A stretch of DNA of 59,718 nucleotides from Lachnospiraceae bacterium. GTDB lineage: Bacteria > Bacillota > Clostridia > Lachnospirales > Lachnospiraceae. Positions 8,042 through 15,592 of the stretch are shown one piece after another; within the stretch, counting starts at the first letter, position 1; the number at the start of each line of letters is the position of its first letter. The stretch covers positions 1 to 59,718 of the forward strand of contig JAFVBO010000058.1 of assembly GCA_017479935.1 (NCBI GenBank), in the 5' to 3' direction. The notes below the pieces were generated by a model. The model searched no databases. It was not told the origin of the DNA and saw only the letters and a program-made list of their open reading frames with translations. Made by a program: the position numbers and the translations under genes.

Positions 8042-8680
8042 TTACGGTACGCTCGGAAACTCCGTCCAGTACTCATCGCAGATCTGCCGGATCTCCTCCG
8101 TCATCCCTGCCTCCGCATCCTCAAGCGCTACCGTGTAGTAGCCGGCCGCATGCGCCGTCTGCAGCGCGTACGCCGCGTCCTCAAAGATGACCACATCTTC
8201 CTTCTCCGCCCCCAGGCGCCTGGCAGCCAGATCGTACACCTCCGGACTGGCCTTGGAAATACCGGCCTCCTCCGTGTCTAAGATAAAGGAAAAATACGGC
8301 AACAGCCCCAGTTTTCTAAGTGGGATCGTGGCCATGTGAAAAGGCGTCGCCGTGGCGATGCACATCTTCACGCCCCGGCCATGCAGGCTCTCCACGTATT
8401 CCTTCGCGTTCTTTTTACATTCCACCTTCTCGCGGTAATTCCGGATCATGGTCTTGTGCAGCTCGTCCAGGATCTCCGTCCCGGATTTGTTGACTCCCAG
8501 CTCCCTGGAAAAATAGTCGGCGCCTTCCCGCGTGGAAAGTGCCTGCAAGGTGGCGGACATATCCTCCGGAACGGTGCAGCCGTTCGCGATCAGGAAATCC
8601 CGTCCAAGATTTTTCCAGTACTTCATGGAGTCGATTAAAGTGCCATCCATGTCAAAGATGGCATAGTGAAAATCGTGCAA
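8042..8680 (-). CDS. HAD superfamily phosphatase
   Basis: The protein is a HAD hydrolase of the beta-phosphoglucomutase/phosphatase type. Motif I is FDMDGTLIDS, with the nucleophile and acid Asp. Motif II is CIATATP. Motif III and IV are the Lys in ISKASPEVY and VVIFEDAAYALQTAHAAG. A helical cap domain lies between motifs I and II. The substrate cannot be inferred. The start is uncertain: a TTG at 8678-8680 with AGAGGAA eight bases upstream puts DMDG at residue 9, as in relatives, while an in-frame GTG at 8716 has no good ribosome binding site. About 120 bases downstream of the gene (7919-8041) hold nothing recognisable. Confidence 0.85.
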   Translation of the reverse strand: MHDFHYAIFDMDGTLIDSMKYWKNLGRDFLIANGCTVPEDMSATLQALSTREGADYFSRELGVNKSGTEILDELHKTMIRNYREKVECKKNAKEYVESLHGRGVKMCIATATPFHMATIPLRKLGLLPYFSFILDTEEAGISKASPEVYDLAARRLGAEKEDVVIFEDAAYALQTAHAAGYYTVALEDAEAGMTEEIRQICDEYWTEFPSVP

Positions 8681-8738
8681 AATGTGTGTTCCTCTCTTTG
8701 TATCTTTATACAGCACAGGCCCCAGACTGTGCTGCTTT

Positions 8739-9194
8739 TTATCTTTTCTGCATGTACTCCAGTTGCGTCAGGCGCGCCACGATCCGCCAGGCCGTCATGG
8801 CAAGCAGGATCCCGCCGGCGATGGCCCCCGCCAGAAGAAGCGTGTATACGCCCCGCTCATAAAATTCTTCCCGGTTTCCCATCGTCAGCGCCTGCATGGT
8901 GTAGTACAGCGATCCGCCCGGAATGAGCGGGATCGTGGCTGGCACCAGAAACAGCGTGGCCGGCGTTTTCATCTTCCGGGCCATGAGCTCGGCATACAAG
9001 GTCACGAAAAAGGTGGCGATCAGATAGCGGACCGCGTCGCTAAGCTGAAGCGGCGCAAACAGCAGATAAATCCCCCAGGAAAGAAATCCCCCAAAAGCCG
9101 CGGGAAACAGTTTGTCCCGCTTGATATTATACAAAATGGAAAAGCCCAGAGAGCCAAAAAAGGCCCCTGCCAGCTGCCAGATAATTTCCTTCAC
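8739..9194 (-). CDS. Threonine/serine exporter-like protein, C-terminal half (ThrE_2)
   Basis: The 151-residue membrane protein has four to five hydrophobic segments and matches the ThrE_2 family, the second half of ThrE-type amino acid exporters. LVPATIPLIPGGSLYYTMQAL is the conserved core, broken here for length only in citation. The partner half is encoded 21 bases upstream on the same strand, so the two probably form one transporter that exports threonine, serine or other small metabolites such as dicarboxylates. The substrate is not established in this family outside a few cases. Confidence 0.85.
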   Translation of the reverse strand: MKEIIWQLAGAFFGSLGFSILYNIKRDKLFPAAFGGFLSWGIYLLFAPLQLSDAVRYLIATFFVTLYAELMARKMKTPATLFLVPATIPLIPGGSLYYTMQALTMGNREEFYERGVYTLLLAGAIAGGILLAMTAWRIVARLTQLEYMQKR

Positions 9195-9215
9195 GCCTGT
9201 CTCCCCCGGTTCTTT

Positions 9216-10022
9216 CTACATTCTCGATGTGATAAAGACAAACCCTAACGCCAGAGACACCGCGATCAAAAGCGCCTCGAAAAACCGGATCAGACCGGAG
9301 ACCATATCGCCGTTAAACATGTCCCGGATTCCGTTTGTCATGGCCACGCCGGGGATCAGAAGCATGATATTGCCGATGTTGATTTTGTCCACCGACTGCC
9401 CCAGGCCAAGCCTTACGAGCAGCACCGCCAGAAGACCGCCGGCCACCGAGCAGACAAAGGACGACAGCAGCGTGTTGATCTGCATGCGTTTTAACTCCCT
9501 TTGCGCGGGCTTCAGCGAAAAGCCGATGAGGGCCGAGGCCACGGCGTCCAGAAGACTCCCGCCGAACAAGACCGAGAAAGCTGCCGAGATCAGCCCATAC
9601 GCGAACACCAAAACCGGGAATGGATATTCCTTCTCCCCTTCGATTTCTTTCAGGCGCCTCTCCAGCTCGGGCGTCTTAAGCACATGCGCGCAAATCTCAC
9701 GCGAGAGCTGATTGAGCATCTCCAGCCGGTGCATGTCGTACTGCATTCCCAGCACCCTTCGCGTCTGTGTCACCGTTCCGAACGCAGCCCCGTGGATCGT
9801 CACCACGATGGAGGAGGTGATGGAAAACACATCCACCCGCTCGGCCCCGTACGCCCGGCAGATGCGGCTGATGGTATCTTCGACGCGGCTTACTTCCGCG
9901 CCGCTGATGAGGAGCTTTTCCCCGATCGTCATGGCATCGTACAGATAGCGCTTGGCTTCCTGTACCTCGGCAAAGGAAAATCCCTCACCGCTCCCGATCT
10001 GATCCTGCCTGTCCTCGCCCAT
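9216..10022 (-). CDS. Threonine/serine exporter-like protein, N-terminal half (ThrE, DUF1212)
   Basis: This is the larger half of a split ThrE-type exporter. The soluble N-terminal part contains GEKLLISGAEVSRVEDTI and VDVFSITSSIVVTI, the conserved family segments. At least four or five membrane segments follow, with the motif IMLLIPGVAMTNGIRDMFNG. The ATG at 10020-10022 has AAAGGAGG ten bases upstream, giving 268 residues; the longer reading from 10052 would run through that site. It forms an evident pair with the downstream ThrE_2 gene. Confidence 0.87.
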   Translation of the reverse strand: MGEDRQDQIGSGEGFSFAEVQEAKRYLYDAMTIGEKLLISGAEVSRVEDTISRICRAYGAERVDVFSITSSIVVTIHGAAFGTVTQTRRVLGMQYDMHRLEMLNQLSREICAHVLKTPELERRLKEIEGEKEYPFPVLVFAYGLISAAFSVLFGGSLLDAVASALIGFSLKPAQRELKRMQINTLLSSFVCSVAGGLLAVLLVRLGLGQSVDKINIGNIMLLIPGVAMTNGIRDMFNGDMVSGLIRFFEALLIAVSLALGFVFITSRM

Positions 10023-10092
10023 AGCGAATTTTCCTCCTTTTCCCTTGCGCATTTTTCATTCTGCGCCTATACTAAGGAAGATCAGTAATCGG

Positions 10093-10374
10093 CTACTCTT
10101 CCATGGCGCGGCGGAAGACTTCCAGGATGTGTCCTCTGGCCTCCTCTTTCTTTTCAAAGAGATGCGACTCATAGATCTTTTCATGCCCGATAAACATGCT
10201 CGGATTGGCATAGTAATCGTATTGATCCGCAATTTCCGGATGCTCCATCTCATTGATTTTTTCAAACTCTACTGCCGCATATTCCGGATGTTCGCTTATA
10301 AGCTCCCGGATGATCTCATCCGCCTGAATACAGTACGGGCAGGTCGGCAGATGGAAATACGTAACCTTTTTCAT
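10093..10374 (-). CDS. Glutaredoxin/thioredoxin-like small redox protein
   Basis: The 93-residue protein has a thioredoxin fold with a CPYC active site close to the N-terminus (LPTCPYCIQADEI) and a cis-proline region in YYANPSMFIGHEKIYES. That combination fits a glutaredoxin-like disulfide reductase in the cytoplasm. The start at 10372-10374 follows AAGGGGG by five bases; the longer open frame upstream has no family sequence. It lies 70 bases before the ThrE gene in the same direction. Its partner protein is unknown. Confidence 0.82.
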   Translation of the reverse strand: MKKVTYFHLPTCPYCIQADEIIRELISEHPEYAAVEFEKINEMEHPEIADQYDYYANPSMFIGHEKIYESHLFEKKEEARGHILEVFRRAMEE

Positions 10375-10556
10375 AAAAACCCCCTTGCGGCGTGATATCC
10401 GCACTTCAAACACCTGGAAAACCGGCGATTTACTCCGCAGGTTTCCGCACCGACAGCAATAGCTGCGCATCGTTCTTTATCATATCATACTTAATGGAAA
10501 ACGGCAACAGTCCTATTTCCCGAAGTATAACATAACCTTGTTAGAAAGGCGGTCCC

Positions 10557-11498
10557 ATGAACAATCTGATTTTCAGTCTGAACACCGTTCTCCCCATCTT
10601 TTTCCTGATCCTGATCGGTTTTTTCCTGAAGGAAAAAGACCTTCTCACCGCGGAATTCCGGAAGAAGGCCTCTACGCTTGTATTCTATTACGCGCTCCCC
10701 GCCACCTTGTTTCTGGACGTGGCCGGGTCGGACATTAAAAGCGCGTTTCACGTGTCCTTTGTCCTGTATGCCCTGGGAAGCGCCCTGCTCGTCTTCTTCC
10801 TCGGCTGGTTTCTGGCATCGCGGCTCCTCCCGCGTGAGCAGATCAGCGCCTGCGTACACGGGGCGTTCCGCGGAAACTTCGCCTACGTGGGCCTGGCTGT
10901 CTGCCGCAGCCTGATGCCAAACCAGACTCTGACGGCGGCTGTCATGGTGATCACGTTCGTCATTCCGCTGTATAACGTGCTCGCCATCCTCATCCTGTCG
11001 CTCTACGACCCCAGCGGAAAGCGCCCGAAACTGAAAGATATTCTTCTTTCCCTGGTGAAAAACCCGCTGATCCTGGCGATCCTCGCGGCCATCCCGTTTT
11101 CCTGGTTTGGCATCACCCTTCCGGTGATGGTTAACCAGACGCTCAAATACCTGGGACAGCTGGCCACGCCCATGGCACTCCTTTTAATCGGCGCCAGCCT
11201 GCGCCCGGAAACCTTCTCCAGCAAGCCCCGCGGCATCGCGATTGCCACGCTGGTCAAAATTGTGCTGGCCCCGCTCATCTGTACTTTCCTGGCGCTTCCC
11301 TTCGGCTTCTCCGCAGAGGAACTGGCCACGCTCTTTACCCTGCACGCCGTGCCCTCCGCCGCCAACAGCTACATCATGACCGCGCAGATGGGCGGGGATG
11401 AGGAACTAGGCGCCGGGATTGTCATGGCCACCTCGCTCCTGTCCGCCGTCACGATGGCGATCGGAATCTTCCTGTTGCGGAGTTTTGGGGTTGTGTAG
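10557..11498 (+). CDS. AEC family transporter
   Basis: The 313-residue membrane protein belongs to the auxin efflux carrier (AEC) family, with about ten hydrophobic segments in two halves separated by the charged loop DPSGKRPKLKDILLS. Conserved elements are GAFRGNFAYVGLAV in the first half and TLHAVPSAANSYIMTAQMGG near the end. Bacterial members move organic acids such as malate or malonate, but the substrate here is open. AAAGGCGG lies a few bases before the ATG. It is one of few plus-strand genes and is followed by a long hairpin made of a dispersed repeat. Confidence 0.88.
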   Translation: MNNLIFSLNTVLPIFFLILIGFFLKEKDLLTAEFRKKASTLVFYYALPATLFLDVAGSDIKSAFHVSFVLYALGSALLVFFLGWFLASRLLPREQISACVHGAFRGNFAYVGLAVCRSLMPNQTLTAAVMVITFVIPLYNVLAILILSLYDPSGKRPKLKDILLSLVKNPLILAILAAIPFSWFGITLPVMVNQTLKYLGQLATPMALLLIGASLRPETFSSKPRGIAIATLVKIVLAPLICTFLALPFGFSAEELATLFTLHAVPSAANSYIMTAQMGGDEELGAGIVMATSLLSAVTMAIGIFLLRSFGVV

Positions 11499-11534
11499 AG
11501 GGGTGAGAAAAGGGGACGGAAGGTGACAGGGGAG

Positions 11535-11603
11535 GGTGACAGGGGACGGGCCTGTGTCACAAAAGCTGTCAGCTTTTGTGACACAGACCCGTCCCCTGTC
11601 ACC
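11535..11603. repeat. Long inverted repeat built from a dispersed GACAGGGGACGG element
   Basis: Two 33-base arms (11535-11567 and 11571-11603) pair with one mismatch around a three-base loop. Each arm contains TGACAGGGGACGG followed by CTGTGTCACAAAA. Further partial copies lie at 11516-11534 and 11604-11640, so almost all of the space between the AEC gene and the response regulator is this element. The same unit occurs as 30-bp tandem copies at 58576-58680. It may double as a transcription barrier between the two converging genes. Its layout resembles REP/BIME-type repeats. Confidence 0.85.
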
Positions 11604-11638
11604 TGCAGACCCGTCCCCTGTCACCGAACCGTCCCGTG

Positions 11639-12289
11639 TCAGCTTTTCCCAGCCTCCCGGCTGATCACAAGCCCCTTCACGCGGGCGTTGACAGCCAGCT
11701 CGGTCCGGGATTTATATCCGGTTTTACTCATCAGCTGCTGAATGTAATTCCGGACCGTATTGGGCGATAAGTGCAACGTGTCGGCGATCTCCGCATTCGA
11801 TGCGCCCGTCGTCATCTCCCGAAGGATATCCAGTTCCCGTTCGGTGAAATCGGTGCTGAGGGCATAGCCCAGCTGCAATGTCGGGGTCTGGTCCGGATAA
11901 ATATGCTCTCCAGCTATGGTGCGGTCCATGATCTCTAAAATCGGCTCCCGGCTGGTTTCCTTATACCAAAAGCTGTCCACGCCAATCTCCCGCGCCCGCT
12001 TTAAGTAAGACACTTCCGGCATGGAGGTGACGATGATGATTTTGATCCCCGGCTGGTTTTTCTTTATGCGGGCGGCTGCCTCCAGCCCATCGATACCTTC
12101 CTTCATGAGGACATCCATGAGCACTAAATCCACCGGTCTTTGCTGGCAATAGAGGTCCGCGGACATGGCATTTCCAAGAGAATATACCAGTTCATATTTT
12201 TCCGAGCTTTTCACGTACATCTCAAACAGCTGTCTGGACATCTGCTGGTCATCCACGACCAGGACTTTGATTTTTTTCGTCTCTTCCAT
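11639..12289 (-). CDS. NarL/LuxR-type response regulator
   Basis: The 216-residue protein has an N-terminal receiver domain with the acidic pair in VLVVDDQQ, phosphorylation site Asp59 in LVLMDVLM and the conserved Thr/Lys segments IIIVTSMPEV and FWYKE. The C-terminal LuxR helix-turn-helix begins at FTERELDILREMTTGASN. It should bind DNA as a dimer after phosphorylation by the histidine kinase encoded just upstream. The ATG at 12287-12289 follows GGAGG by ten bases. It is the last gene of a three-gene run (7TM protein, kinase, regulator) next to the GH3 locus. Targets are unknown. Confidence 0.9.
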   Translation of the reverse strand: MEETKKIKVLVVDDQQMSRQLFEMYVKSSEKYELVYSLGNAMSADLYCQQRPVDLVLMDVLMKEGIDGLEAAARIKKNQPGIKIIIVTSMPEVSYLKRAREIGVDSFWYKETSREPILEIMDRTIAGEHIYPDQTPTLQLGYALSTDFTERELDILREMTTGASNAEIADTLHLSPNTVRNYIQQLMSKTGYKSRTELAVNARVKGLVISREAGKS

Positions 12290-12348
12290 TGTCTTGCCGC
12301 CTCCTCCCATAATGAAAAATTGAACTCTGGCTTACTGGCCCTGGATGA

Positions 12349-13707
12349 CTATTTTGCAGCCACTTCTGCTTCGCTGACGCTTGCATCCGTGGGCAGAATA
12401 TGTCTTCCGCCTGCGTCCGTCAGAAACGACATCGACAACACGAACACCGGCCTGCTTTGCAGGCGCATGATGCCGCCGTGCCGTTCCACCCGCTCCCGGA
12501 GGTACTTCAGGCCGCCTCGTTCCACGATTTCTTCCTTCGGAGCCGATCCGTTGTTGGTCATAACCATCGTCAGTCCCTCTTCGTTTCTCCAAAGATTCAC
12601 ATACAGCGTATCTCCCCCGGCATGCCGGATCAGATTGGTTATACTCTCATGAAGGGCCTGAAGCAGAACATCCCGTTCCGGGCCTTCTTCCGGAAAAGGC
12701 CCGTCCATGACGACGCGCACACCGATCGCCTCCGCTGTGTGCAGAAGATTGGCCAGGGCATCCTCTCCCTCTTCCGCCTTTTCCTCCGACAGAAGAGTTC
12801 CCACTTCCCGCCAGAGCGTCAGCACATGGGTTCCCTGATCCGTATCCGGGTTTTCCAGATATCTTCTGGTCGCCAGAAGTGCATGTCCGATTTCATCGTG
12901 TACAAGAATCTTTGCCGCCAAAATTTCCTCATCCCGCGTCACTTGCACCACATTTCGGTTGTACGCCTGCATGCGTTCCTTTCTCTCCTCCTGGCGCGCT
13001 CTCTCGCTCTCCAAGCGTCTGTGCAGGCGATCTTCCTCTGTCATATCAACCGCCGTCATCTGTTCGTATGAACGTTTCTCCTTTTGATTGAGCAGGAACC
13101 GCTGCCTAAGCATAAAAACCCTGCCATCTGAAAGCCGTACAAACCTTTCCCCGGTATCTTTCACCGGTTCCGACTTTTCCCGTATCGTCTCCCAGAAGGA
13201 GCGGCTGTCCGTCAGCTCTGCCCCTGTGAGCAGCAGGCACAATTCCTTCATGCGCAGATTCTGAAAAACAACTTTCCCTTTCTCATCCGCAAAAAGGATT
13301 CCGGATGAAAGATCATCCATGCTTTCCTTAACCGAATCCAGGGAGATCATCCTTTCCCCGGCTTTCTGTACCCAGAACAGGCCAAGCACAAAGTCCAGCG
13401 CACATAAGGCAGAAAGAAGCAGAAGAACCGGAAAGGGAAATGTCACGATCATCTCCTTCTCAATTGCAGCAATAACCGCATCCTCCCTGAAGGCGTCCGC
13501 CATCTCCAGGCGGGAAAGCAGTAAACAATAGCTAAGCTCCAGGATACAGATCGCTGTCCCCATACCTAACAAACCAATCTGAACAGGAGCCGCTTTCCGC
13601 CGGACAGCCATCATAAGGAGGATGGCTCCCGCCATCAAAAGAAGCAGTTCAAACTCCGAGAACAATAACCAGGGAAGTGTCCGAACCAGTTCAAGTTCCG
13701 CTGTCAT
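12349..13707 (-). CDS. Membrane sensor histidine kinase, NarL-partner type
   Basis: About three or four hydrophobic segments fill the first 115 residues. A PAS-like region follows (DDLSSGILFADEKGKVVFQN), then a coiled coil, and the phospho-acceptor His270 in LVHDEIGHALL. The ATPase domain has the N-box LHESITNLIRHAGG and the G-box GGLKYLRERVERHGG, with TNNGSAP between them. This architecture pairs with NarL-type regulators, and such a regulator follows by 59 bases. The ATG at 13705-13707 has GGAGG eight bases upstream and overlaps the end of the preceding 7TM gene by 17 bases, so the two are translationally linked. An in-frame GTG at 13716 is less likely. Confidence 0.88.
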   Translation of the reverse strand: MTAELELVRTLPWLLFSEFELLLLMAGAILLMMAVRRKAAPVQIGLLGMGTAICILELSYCLLLSRLEMADAFREDAVIAAIEKEMIVTFPFPVLLLLSALCALDFVLGLFWVQKAGERMISLDSVKESMDDLSSGILFADEKGKVVFQNLRMKELCLLLTGAELTDSRSFWETIREKSEPVKDTGERFVRLSDGRVFMLRQRFLLNQKEKRSYEQMTAVDMTEEDRLHRRLESERARQEERKERMQAYNRNVVQVTRDEEILAAKILVHDEIGHALLATRRYLENPDTDQGTHVLTLWREVGTLLSEEKAEEGEDALANLLHTAEAIGVRVVMDGPFPEEGPERDVLLQALHESITNLIRHAGGDTLYVNLWRNEEGLTMVMTNNGSAPKEEIVERGGLKYLRERVERHGGIMRLQSRPVFVLSMSFLTDAGGRHILPTDASVSEAEVAAK

Positions 13708-15388
13708 GGGTCTCACCTCCCGCTATAAATGTCAGATAGAGGGTTTCTTCTTCCCACATGGAATCCAGCGCGAATCGTTCCCCAGGCCGCCCAGCCGCTC
13801 CTTTTTCCAAAAGCCATTCCTTCATGGCTGTCAGCTGTCGCTCCGTCTCCGTCTCCGTAAATTCCAGCATAGCCCGCAGCCGTAGTCCTTTGTCTTCCGA
13901 CAAGGCAAACAGGACTGTTTTCACAGAGCCCCAGGTTCTTTCCAGCAGCTCTTCCACAAAGTCAAACGCCGTAAGAAGAATTTCTTTTGGATATTCTCTC
14001 ATCAGCGAACCGTTTAAAAAACAATCTACGCGGCATAAAGACAGATAGGACAACAGTTCTTTCAGGCTGAAAACCAGCTCCAGCCCGGGTAATTTTCCCT
14101 TCTCCTCGGACAACAGGAACAGGTTGACCCGGCGTTTGACATACGCTCCCCGTGTGCAGATGACCGGAAGCTTCTCCGCCATCTGCGGATCCTGTGGCGT
14201 GATGGTTTCCAGGTTATGACAGATAGCCTGCAGTTGTGTTTTGACGGCCTTTTCCGCCTCTTCATAAATTTTCTTCTGTTCTTCCACCCGGGCTTTTTGT
14301 TCCTTTAGCGCTGTCTCCGCCTTTAAAAGTTCATTCTCCCCGGAGAGCTGTTCCACCGCTGCCTCCAGGCTCTCGTTCATGCGGTTGATGGTTGATAAAT
14401 CCTCTGCCCAGTAAACCTCTCCTCCGGTTACGTTCTTTCCCTTAAAACGCAGATCCCCCTTTTCAAGCGAAGCCGTTCGCGCCATCTCCCGTTCTTTGGC
14501 TGTCAGAATAAACGGTCTGCCGCTTTCCAGGACAATTTTCCCATCCTCCTGACAAAGCTGAACGGCTTCCGGAAGCTGAGAAAAGAAAAACTGGTATCGG
14601 TCGTTGTGCGGAAAGGCATGGATTTGGATCATACTTTCCCAGGTCAGCACCATCATGACACAGACGGCTTCCGGGAAACGGATGAACGCAAACGGACTTT
14701 CCGTGACTTCTCTGATCAGGATATAAAGCCCTGACGCCAAAAGAGCGGCCAGCGGAATCCAGATCCGGTTTCGCACATGCCGGGATCTGTGTGCCCGCAG
14801 GCAAAGGGCCACCCCTGTCAGCATCAGCATGCCGACCCAGGCGGCATTCAGATAGCACCCGATCTCTCTTTCATATAGACTGCCATTATCTCGGCTGAAG
14901 TTCTCCTTCAGACGATAAACAAGTCCATGCAGATCATTTGTCAGGTATAGCAGAATAAACAAGCCCGTGACAACCGTCGCCACATGCCACCCCGGATGAA
15001 TCCGGTAATGTTCATCTTTCCCCACATGCAGACAGGAGAACAGGAACAGAACGGCTAACAAATCCTCCGGGATCACATACGCATACCACCAGAGTTTTTT
15101 CAGTTCGTCCGTATAAATCGCCAGCCGGTAACTGTTCGTACGCAGGATGACCCAGAAAAACATGGCCCCGATCCCGACCATCAGGATTCTCCGCAGGCGG
15201 CCCGGAAGCAACCTGTCTTTGACGGACATCCCCCAGGAAGTCAAAAGAAGGCAGAAGCACAAAAGGGTAAGCGCGTGAATGAGATAACTAATCCAATAGG
15301 AGGCAAAATCTGCGCTGACCGCATAAATCAGCTCCACCAAAAGAAACAGAAGGAACCCGGCTGCAAAGCGATGACTGCTTTTTTCCAT
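13691..15388 (-). CDS. 7TM sensor protein with degenerate histidine-kinase-like C-terminus
   Basis: The first 250 residues hold seven or eight hydrophobic segments in the pattern of the N-terminal 7TM domain of clostridial histidine kinases. A short PAS-like region follows (PEAVQLCQEDGKIVLE), then a long coiled coil (about residues 330-395, LEAAVEQLSGENELLKAE), then a C-terminal part of about 170 residues. AICHNLETI could be a relic of an H-box, but the N-box and glycine-rich ATP lid expected in the last 120 residues are absent. The gene overlaps the next kinase by 17 bases. I infer an accessory sensor or pseudokinase working with the downstream kinase. GGAGG lies about 11 bases before the ATG. 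Confidence 0.72.
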   Translation of the reverse strand: MEKSSHRFAAGFLLFLLVELIYAVSADFASYWISYLIHALTLLCFCLLLTSWGMSVKDRLLPGRLRRILMVGIGAMFFWVILRTNSYRLAIYTDELKKLWWYAYVIPEDLLAVLFLFSCLHVGKDEHYRIHPGWHVATVVTGLFILLYLTNDLHGLVYRLKENFSRDNGSLYEREIGCYLNAAWVGMLMLTGVALCLRAHRSRHVRNRIWIPLAALLASGLYILIREVTESPFAFIRFPEAVCVMMVLTWESMIQIHAFPHNDRYQFFFSQLPEAVQLCQEDGKIVLESGRPFILTAKEREMARTASLEKGDLRFKGKNVTGGEVYWAEDLSTINRMNESLEAAVEQLSGENELLKAETALKEQKARVEEQKKIYEEAEKAVKTQLQAICHNLETITPQDPQMAEKLPVICTRGAYVKRRVNLFLLSEEKGKLPGLELVFSLKELLSYLSLCRVDCFLNGSLMREYPKEILLTAFDFVEELLERTWGSVKTVLFALSEDKGLRLRAMLEFTETETERQLTAMKEWLLEKGAAGRPGERFALDSMWEEETLYLTFIAGGETHDSGT

Positions 15389-15475
15389 TTTGCGTCTTAC
15401 CTCCTCTCTCTTTTTGTCTTATTGTACCATTTTTGTATCGGGCCTGAAAAGGGAAGTATGTACTAAAATGAAAAA

Positions 15476-15514
15476 CCCGCCCGGGAAAGAGCCTATGGCT
15501 CCTTCCCGGGCGGG
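15476..15514 (-). terminator. Terminator after the GH3 operon
   Basis: A 12-bp GC-rich stem (CCCGCCCGGGAA and its complement) with further pairing inside ends on the minus strand in GGGTTTTTC. It lies about 80 bases past the stop of the membrane GH3 gene and separates that operon from the 7TM sensor gene. The remaining bases up to 15388 hold the ribosome binding site of the 7TM gene and a TACAAT hexamer but no clear -35. Confidence 0.88.
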
Positions 15515-15592
15515 TAAATAGCTAGCGTCTCAATCATTTTTAAGTTTCTACACCATCTTTTAGCACATCTGCTTCGTTGTCGTCAGTCAGTT

